A program made the translations under genes and the position numbers. This document shows positions 57,206 to 64,000 of a stretch of 64,000 bases of DNA, piece after piece; position 1 is the stretch's first letter, and each line of letters starts with the position of its first letter. The DNA lies in assembly GCA_026826555.1 (NCBI GenBank), contig JAKSZT010053764.1:38377607-38441606 (forward strand), in the 5' to 3' direction. A model generated the notes under the pieces. It was given only the letters and a program-made list of their open reading frames with translations. It searched no databases and was not told the DNA's origin. This DNA comes from Tolypeutes matacus (taxonomy: Eukaryota; Chordata; Mammalia; Cingulata; Chlamyphoridae).

Positions 57206-58042
57206 AAGTAGTGTGGTCCAGGGCAAATTTCCTATACCTCTTTGGAACTTCATCTCCTCATATGTAAATAAAGGACTGAGTCTATATTAGTGTTGTCAGT
57301 TGAGTCTTACAAGGGGGTACAGACACTATTTATAATATTTCCCAAATCTGGTAGAACTATTACCTATTTTCTGATGAGGGTAAACAGGCTTACCAAAACA
57401 TCACTTTTCTTGACTTTTTGGCTGTAAGTTTTTAAACTCAGCAGAGTGCATGAAGTATCTCTTGTTGACCTAAAACTGAGTTTGAAAATTATATGTCTTT
57501 AATGCTAGTCATAGTTAACATTTATTGAGTGCTTACAATATGCCGAATACTGGTCTAAATAGTAGACACAAGGTAAATCTTATTAAATCCCCCAAAGCAG
57601 ACATTACTTTGGCCGCATTCAGTATCCTTTGGTTGTTAATTTCAAGTTTTACTGCACTGTGGTCAGCTGTTGGACTTGGCTTTCAAGTGTACCCACATAA
57701 TGTAAGTGAAGTAGAGCATGTATAAAAGTTACATTTCCTTTCTTTGGGAAGGTACTGTGAAAATGTTAATGGAAATATTAAACCCATAAGCTTTATATTC
57801 TGATCATCTCTAAAATAGATAGGAAACTGGCAAATTAAATACTCTTCCTGGCTTTTGAATAAAACAGAAACAGTTTAGACTAAAGTACATCTATTCCAGA
57901 AGCATTGATTAAACTCATCTTTAGTGGACAGCAGGATATTTGGTGTATAAGAGGGTGGAGGTAAGTGTAGGGTAAAACCAGTTCAAATGAAAATAAAAGA
58001 AAGATTCATTCATTTCCAGGAATTTACAGCTGATTAGATTAT
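57206..58042. other. No recognisable gene; possible ancient repeat
   Basis: TAACATTTATTGAGTGCTTA followed by CAATATGCCGAATACTGGTC (about 57518-57558) resembles a very old dispersed repeat. Nothing else recognised. Confidence 0.4.
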
Positions 58043-58505
58043 TGTTCTGGTTATTTATTGCTGTGTAATGAACCATTCCAAAACTCAGTATCTTAAGCGT
58101 CAACCATCTTGTTATTCCACATGATTCTGTGGGTCGGGAAGTAGGGCAGGGCATCTGCCATCGATGAGGTTATGTGGTGGTATTCAGCTGGTCTGGCACC
58201 TTTGCAGGGATGGCCAGAAGGCAGGGCTCAGGTGGGGCTGTCTGTGTGCATGTGGCTTCTCTAGCATGGCAGCATCAGGGTCAGGGGTGCTTAGGGTCTT
58301 GGAAGAAGCGTTCCAGACAACCGGGTGGACACTGCGAAGCTTCTTCTGATCTAGTCTCAGGAGTCCTACCACTTCACTTCACCACATCCTGTTGGCCAAA
58401 CCTGCCATTAAGGCCAGCCCAGATTCAAGGGGGTGGGGCATAGACCCCATCTCTCAAAGTGAGGAACAGTAGAGAAGTTTTAGCCCTCTTCAACTTACCA
58501 CAGCA
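58043..58505 (-). mobile_element. Ancient MLT1 LTR, antisense
   Basis: TTATTTATTGCTGTGTAATG, AACTCAGTATCTTAAGCGTC, CATGATTCTGTGGGTCGGGA, CACATCCTGTTGGCCAAACC, AGGCCAGCCCAGATTCAAGG and a terminal CTTCAACTTACCACA: the antisense order of old MLT1 LTRs. Confidence 0.75.
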
Positions 58506-59729
58506 TTCACACTAAAAACACTGGAAACACTGAGCAAAGAGAGCGGTCACATGACTCCTGGCAAATAATGCCGCCTCCTGATTTGCTAATAATGTGGAGT
58601 TGAGGAATGAGCCAAGGAAGACGTCCCCGAAGGAGCTTTGGAAAGGTCCTTGCCTGAGCAAGAACGCACTCTATGAGCCTTTATGCCTCTTGGCACTGTC
58701 TTGATTCTTTGACGATTTGTAATTCGTGATGGAGAAACTCCCAAATAGACGGCACCGAAATAATTATGGAGCCTTTCAAATTTTCTGCCCTCACCGCCCA
58801 TTCTCCCAGGGAGGCTCACTAAATGAGATCAGCTGTCTTTTTACTTGTAGTCATTCACCATTGCTTGGCTAGGGCAGGTGGCCATTTCCATGGCTATGTT
58901 ACTGGCAAACGTTAGAGGCTGCTGACACTAGCATGAGCTAGAAACTATGTGGGCTCATGGAGAATATCATGGAAGAGACCCACAGAGAGTATTCCTTAAC
59001 TGCAGCAGGTTAGAAGTGGACAGCTCCTTGTTTAAGGTTTCTGTAGAGAAGGGCCAAGGTTTCTATAGAGAAGGGCTTTAGAAAGGTACTTCTCAGAAGG
59101 TGCTGAGCAGAGGCAGGTATCATTTGCTCCCTAGCTTCACCTCTTCCACTGCTCAACCCACATTCAGCCTCTGAGGAAACATATCTTTCTTTCAAAGTCC
59201 AGTCTTTTCCCTTCATACCTTTTAGTCAGTGGAAACAGGCCAGCGACTTCTAAACTAACTTTGTTAGAGAACAGAAGGCAAGAAGATGTTGTTTTAGGAA
59301 ATGTGAATTATGTACCAAGTTCAAAGGTACACTTTTCTGACCCTCAGATAATACAGTCTAGCCCCAGAAGGCTGGGTTGAAGTTCTAGCCTGGCTATTTG
59401 TTTCTTGCCTAATGTGCCTTTCTGATTTCTAGGCGATGTGCTTATGCACCATCTTCTTCGATTCTCTGGACAAATGCAAAAGGCATTTTAGTATTAATGT
59501 TGAAATACCTTCCTCTTGTTTTAGCTTGAACCTCCATGTTACTCATGGGCCTCTTACCCACTGCTTTGTTCATGGCCAGTTGGCAGGGCTGGGGATGAGA
59601 TAGCCACAGTAGACCCAAGCTACTAACCGCATCTATCTCTCGACTTTTCTATGACTCACTGAAGGAATGTCTCTCCTGGACCCCACCCAGAGCATTGCAG
59701 GTCACCTGGGTTTAGCATGGTCACTGGGA
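58506..59729. other. No recognisable gene or repeat
   Basis: A short direct repeat, GTTTCTGTAGAGAAGGGCCA and GTTTCTATAGAGAAGGGC, lies at 59037-59077. Otherwise unclassified. Confidence 0.45.
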
Positions 59730-59985
59730 GTCGGGGCTCTGGTGTCAGGCTACCTTTCTATCTGACTCTAGCTCTATGACTTTTGAATTCTTAGTTTTCT
59801 CATCTGTAAAACAGAAATGATAATAATAATAATAATAACAAATACCTTATAGGGTTGTTGTATTAAGTATTAATACATGGGTATAGGGCATTTTAGACTA
59901 ATGCTTGCCACAATCTCCAAAAAATGTTAGCTGTGATGATGACGACTATGATAATGTTGACAACGATGATGATGATGATTACAGA
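59730..59985 (+). repeat. MIR element followed by (AAT)n and (GAT)n runs
   Basis: GACTCTAGCTCTATGACTTT and TTTTCTCATCTGTAAAACAG are sense MIR. (AAT)n at 59819-59838 lies within it. A degenerate (GAT)n stretch is at about 59933-59979. Confidence 0.7.
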
Positions 59986-60194
59986 ACACCTTGATCTCAT
60001 GTAGTGATGGCCTCCTGGACATTACCTCACAGAGGTATAGTAGTTTTACTCTTCCAGAGAAAAGACAATGCTCTTCACTTCTTAGGTGTAGAGAGTGGGA
60101 AAAGGGACAGTTTAAAATAGTATAAACCAAACTCTTTTTGGTGTAAGGGGGATGGGAACTGGAAGGGAAGAAGGCAGAAGAGATCTGTCATTTA

Positions 60195-60385
60195 GAGAGT
60201 GCCTGCCCTGTGCCAGACCTTATGAGATGGTTTCATATTACCTCATGGGATTGCCACAGCAACAGTGTGAGACATGTACCCTGCCCCCCTTTATAATTGA
60301 GGAAACTGAGGCAAATGGTCATTTACATGTCAAGGTCATGGAACAAATAATGATGATGCCAGAATTCCAACTCAGGGATGTCTAG
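60195..60385 (-). repeat. MIR element, antisense
   Basis: GTGCCTGCCCTGTGCCAGAC, TATAATTGAGGAAACTGAGG, GATGCCAGAATTCCAACTCA: the reverse complement of MIR. Confidence 0.75.
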
Positions 60386-60821
60386 CTGAAAACCTGTTCC
60401 TTCCTCCATAACACCTATTTTCAAACCTTTTCTTTTTTCATTTATTTTGTTTACTTATTGGTTCAAAACAATCATACCAGAAAGCTATGGAGATGGTATA
60501 AAATGAAAGGAATTACATGAAGATGCTGCAAAAATTGTTCCCATTTTCCCCTGCCAATTCATTTACTATTAGACTTGTTCTTTTTTTGTTAGAGTTCAAA
60601 TGCTTCTGAGTGTATTTTTGTTGGTTATTTCTAGAAGGAAAAATTGTTGGAGATTAATGGAAAGGGATGGGGGCAGCTGTCAGCAATTGGTCTCCTTGCC
60701 ACCACCCCAACTCCCTTATGTTCTTGGTGATTATGTTCTTGGCTCTACCTTGATTGTCCAATTTATGTCCCTAGCTTTTCTAAATACATGTTTTAAAATC
60801 TACTCACTTGTTTCCTTAAAA
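60386..60821. other. No recognisable feature
   Basis: AT-rich, about 430 bp. The 75-codon frame at 60600-60827 has no recognised motif. Confidence 0.4.
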
Positions 60822-61417
60822 AGTTGAATGTAGAGTTACCCTATGACCCAGCAATCCCACTTCTAGATATATATCCCAAAGAACTGAAAGCAGAGATTGG
60901 AGCAGATATTTATATACCAATATTCATAGCAGCATTAGTCACAATAGTCAAAAGGTGGAAGCAACCAGTGTCCACCAGTAGTGAATGGATAAACATTGGA
61001 ATCTTATTCAGCCCTCAATGGAATCTTACTCAGCTGTCAAAAGGAATGAAGTTCTGATACATGCTACAACACAAATGAAACTTGAAGACATCCTGTTGCG
61101 TGAATTAAGCCAGACACAGAGAGACAAATATTGTATGCTCTTGCTTATGTGAACTACCTAAAATAAGCAAATTCATAGAGACAAAGAGTAGATTCCAGGT
61201 TACTGGGGGCAGTGGGGAAGGGGAAGTGGGACTTATTACTTAATGGGTATAGAGTTTCTGTTTGAGGTTATGAAAATGTTTGGATAACAGAAGTTGGTGA
61301 TGGTAATACAATACTGTGAATGTAGTTAATACCACTGAATTGTACACTTGAAAATAGTTAAAATGGGAAATTATGAGTTGTATATATGTTACTATAATAA
61401 AAAGCTTTTTTAAAAAG
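60822..61417 (+). mobile_element. L1M 3' end in sense, with 3' UTR
   Basis: The ORF2 C-terminus is readable in part (NVELPYDPAIPLLDIYPKEL, then an IPIFIAALVTIVKRWKQPV stretch; the usual form is AIPLLGIYPK). It passes to a 3' UTR with TACACTTGAAAATAGTTAAA, ATAATAAAAAGC and an A-rich end. Frames are broken by small duplications (for example the repeated GGAATCTTA at 60999 and 61021). Confidence 0.88.
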
Positions 61418-63639
61418 GCAGGCAGAGGCATGGGAAAGCTTTAAACAAAAAGCACCATGCACTTCACTGTATTCTTTACTAAAAAGTCATTATAAATACG
61501 GGAGCTAGTAGTAGTCTGGCCCAGTGAATCATTCACACCAAAGCTGTCTTCATTTGCTTCCAGCCTTCTACACCTGTCTCTGAGTTGTATAAACCCACAC
61601 TCACTGTAGACCAGGCTCAGAGAAGCTTGGCCTGGCAGCATCTAACTGTGACAGTATACTCTGTGGGTACGCCTGTTGTTTTTTTTTTCCTCTTTGGTGT
61701 TAGAATAAACCATTACTTTGAAAAATTCTAACTACATCTTTGAGAAATCACAAGCTTTTGTTGCTTCTAAGTCAGGAGAATGTTGAATTTCAGTGCAAGG
61801 GATTCAGTGCTTTCTTCTTGAACTGAAAGCACAGCAGTCAAGAATTTAGAAATCAGTGGCAAAAAGTTGCAAATGCAAAACGGCAGTATTCTAAGAACAA
61901 AATAGTGGCATACATGCCTGCCTTGATGATGTGTTAGAATGCTAAAATTCAGTGCCATCTAAGTTCATGGCTTAGAGGAGGTGAACCTGGGGGCCATTGG
62001 GGGAGCAGAAATGTGCAGGGCAGGCAACAAAAATGGGGAGAGCTGCAGGTTCCCCTCCTTGTTGATATTTTAGTGATGGCCACTTAAAGCTGATTTTAAA
62101 AAGTGGTTCTTCTCCAGATCTCTTTCCTGTAGCTGGTTTGCAATACAAAATAAGGCAGGTTACGAGATTTCTATTTGTGGGCATGTTCATTCAGGCTAAT
62201 TGAGGCAAGTGGCAATAGAATCATATTTGCAGCATTGCCTGTTAAAACTTTTCATTCACTCTGCATCTGTCCATGATTCTCTTCATATGTATTGGCAAAG
62301 TGTAATATTTAAAAAGTTAAAAACACAATTCATGTACACTTCCAAAATTTCTATTTATTTTCAGAAACACATTTATTGCATAAAATATCTGTACCCATTT
62401 AAAAGTAAGGTAAGTTATGTGTTCAGTATATTCCATGTATATGTACTGTGATTTCCTGGCTATTACTCTACTGGGTGAGACAGGATCTTTATCCCCTGGC
62501 AATGCATCTGACCTTGTTGCTTATGTCTCGTGGGTTGTGTTCTTTGGGACCCTCTGCTGGACATGGTCACTTCTGGCATTCTTGCTACTTCTGCCTGGTC
62601 CTGCTAAATGTGCTACATCTGTACATCACAGGTTCCCACCTGATTCTTCAACAGCTTCTGCCAGGTGCTACCTCTTTTCTAGGTACAAGCACCGCAAGCT
62701 GCCCAAGCAAGGAGGTGGCAAAGAAGGTCCAACATCTTTAAGTGAAGTTTGTTAGAGATGTGTCAAAGCTGTGCATCTCATGACTCAATATCTTAGAATG
62801 CTTGAGGAAATGGCATTTGCAGGTTTCACTTTTTGTAAGCTTAATCCCCCTCCCCACATGCACATACTCAAATACCCACATACAATTCAGACACAGATGA
62901 TAGCTTTGTAACACAATGCTAGGCTGTACTGGCAGCTCAAAGCTGTCTTGCTGCTTCTTTAAGAGTCTTTTCCCTTGACATTTTTTAGTCCCTCCTGGAA
63001 TAGACTTTTATGGAAGGCTGCCCCCCACTGGTTTAATCAGAAAGGCTCAGACAGTTCTCTCCCAGCATGAAAGATGCTGACTCTATAATCCCTGTCACCC
63101 GTCTACCTCAGCCCCATGAATATTTAAGTTGCTTTCTCTTAGTTTTGATTAAACTGTATTCAGACCATCTAGGAGAATCAATGACTGTGGAGTCCAGTGG
63201 ACAGCCTGTTTGTATTGTAATAACCAAACATTTAAAATGTTTTATGTATTCTTGGTTACATATATTTGTTGTGTTTTCTCAAATCCATAAATATATATGC
63301 ATATTTGCACCTATATATGCATATTTGTCATGCTTTGATGGGTGATATTGGCCTGAATAAGAGGGAATAGCAGATTATGTTTAGGCAGAGGTTTGGTTCT
63401 GGGCCATCACTGACATGGTGGCAGGGAAAAAAATCCATAAATAAGTACAAATAGGTTGTAAGTTTTTGTCCATGATGATGAATCTACAGATTTTACAATT
63501 TAAAAGTAGAAAATATCTTGTATCAAAAAAATAAACATTAGCTAAAACTTCCGACAAGTTTTTCAAAACAACTTTTGAAAAGAAAGCTAACAGTCCCATC
63601 TTAAGGCCAATATGGCTAATAGTATTTATAGCATTTTTA
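61418..63639. other. About 2.2 kb, unclassified
   Basis: No gene or repeat I can name. Overlapping frames at 62417-62755 are compositional. A short direct repeat of TATATATGCATATTTG lies near 63289-63328. Confidence 0.4.
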
Positions 63640-63760
63640 GCGAACCTAAAATGTGTGAAATACTGCTGTAAGCACATTACAAATATAAATTCATCAAATC
63701 CTCGAAATAACTCTATGGGGTAGGTACTCTTAGTGATCCCTAGCCACATCTAGACAGCGC
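63640..63760 (-). repeat. MIR fragment, antisense
   Basis: GTAAGCACATTACAAATATA, TCATCAAATCCTCGAAATAA and CTATGGGGTAGGTACTCTTA are the antisense MIR right half. Confidence 0.65.
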
Positions 63761-63771
63761 TTTCCTGATTT

Positions 63772-64000
63772 TTATCTTTTTTTTTCTTTTTAAACTTTAT
63801 TTTGTACATTTAATAATTGAAAATATAAACAATTAAAAACTAAAAAGTAAACACAGATGAATAAATATATACATTTCTCAATTAAATGTAATGGATACAT
63901 ATAAATTTTTTTTTTTTGAATCAAACAATATATTACACAATATATTTGGTTCATAGTAACGCATTCATACAGTATTTGTCCTTTCGTGTCTGGCTTGCTT
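63772..64000 (-). mobile_element. L1 3' end, antisense, running off the right edge
   Basis: After a T-rich run, AAACTTTATTTTGTACATTT and CATACAGTATTTGTCCTTTC then GTGTCTGGCTTGCTT are the reverse complement of an L1 3' UTR and adjoining sequence. The rest lies outside the window. Confidence 0.65.

Noticed and set aside
62417..62755. Possible small membrane protein or ribosomal-protein retrocopy (112 codons)
   Set aside because: Hydrophobic stretch followed by a basic tail, but no match to a family I know and an equally long frame in the next register.

Overview
The window looks like nuclear DNA from a placental mammal, most probably a xenarthran (armadillo or sloth lineage). The main evidence is repeated tRNA-derived SINEs of the DAS type described from armadillo. 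Monomeric and dimeric copies occur on both strands, often with intact 9-16 bp target-site duplications. L1 3' ends and MaLR-like LTRs resemble xenarthran ones, and the ancient MIR, L2, MLT1 and MER5A layer shared by all placentals is also present. I found no intact host protein-coding gene. The window reads as gene-poor intergenic or intronic DNA built from nested retrotransposons. All family names come from memory of consensus sequences, not from a database search, and repeat edges without a target-site duplication are accurate to tens of bases.

Layout. Positions 1-4,066 hold the 5' half of a structurally intact L1 on the minus strand: a CpG-rich 5' UTR with a YY1-type site at its tip, a complete ORF1 (326 codons), and an ORF2 open to the window edge with every endonuclease catalytic position conserved. 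From 4 to 13 kb there are older L1 pieces, MLT1/MaLR LTRs, an L2, three SINEs, a 20-bp perfect palindrome and a (AACCC)n array. From 14.2 to 17.3 kb is a mosaic: an old antisense L1, a GC-rich segment carrying the decayed first coding exon of the homeobox gene ANHX, a 5'-truncated processed pseudogene of BTF3, and a young dimeric SINE.

From 18 to 46 kb there are MIRs, MLT1/MaLR LTRs, an L2, seven SINE insertions, an 83-bp tandem duplication, a 27-bp AT-rich tandem repeat and a CCTT/CCTCCCTT microsatellite with a 10-N gap. From 47 to 64 kb there are two L2 elements in opposite orientation (one holding a U2 snRNA 5' fragment), MER5A-type DNA elements, an L1 3' end with two tandem 3'-terminal modules, a degraded L1 ORF2 abutting an antisense L1 that ends in a perfect inverted repeat, an L1 3' end on the plus strand, and another on the minus strand at the right edge.

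The only genes that plausibly act together are ORF1 and ORF2 of the first L1. Such an element would also supply the machinery that mobilises the SINEs and made the BTF3 retrocopy. I did not find a new biological system. The items most worth following up are the possibly competent L1 with an outward-reading antisense ORF, the ANHX exon relic, the inverted repeat at the L1 terminus, the G-quadruplex-prone (AACCC)n array beside a palindrome, and the L1 3' end with tandem modules.
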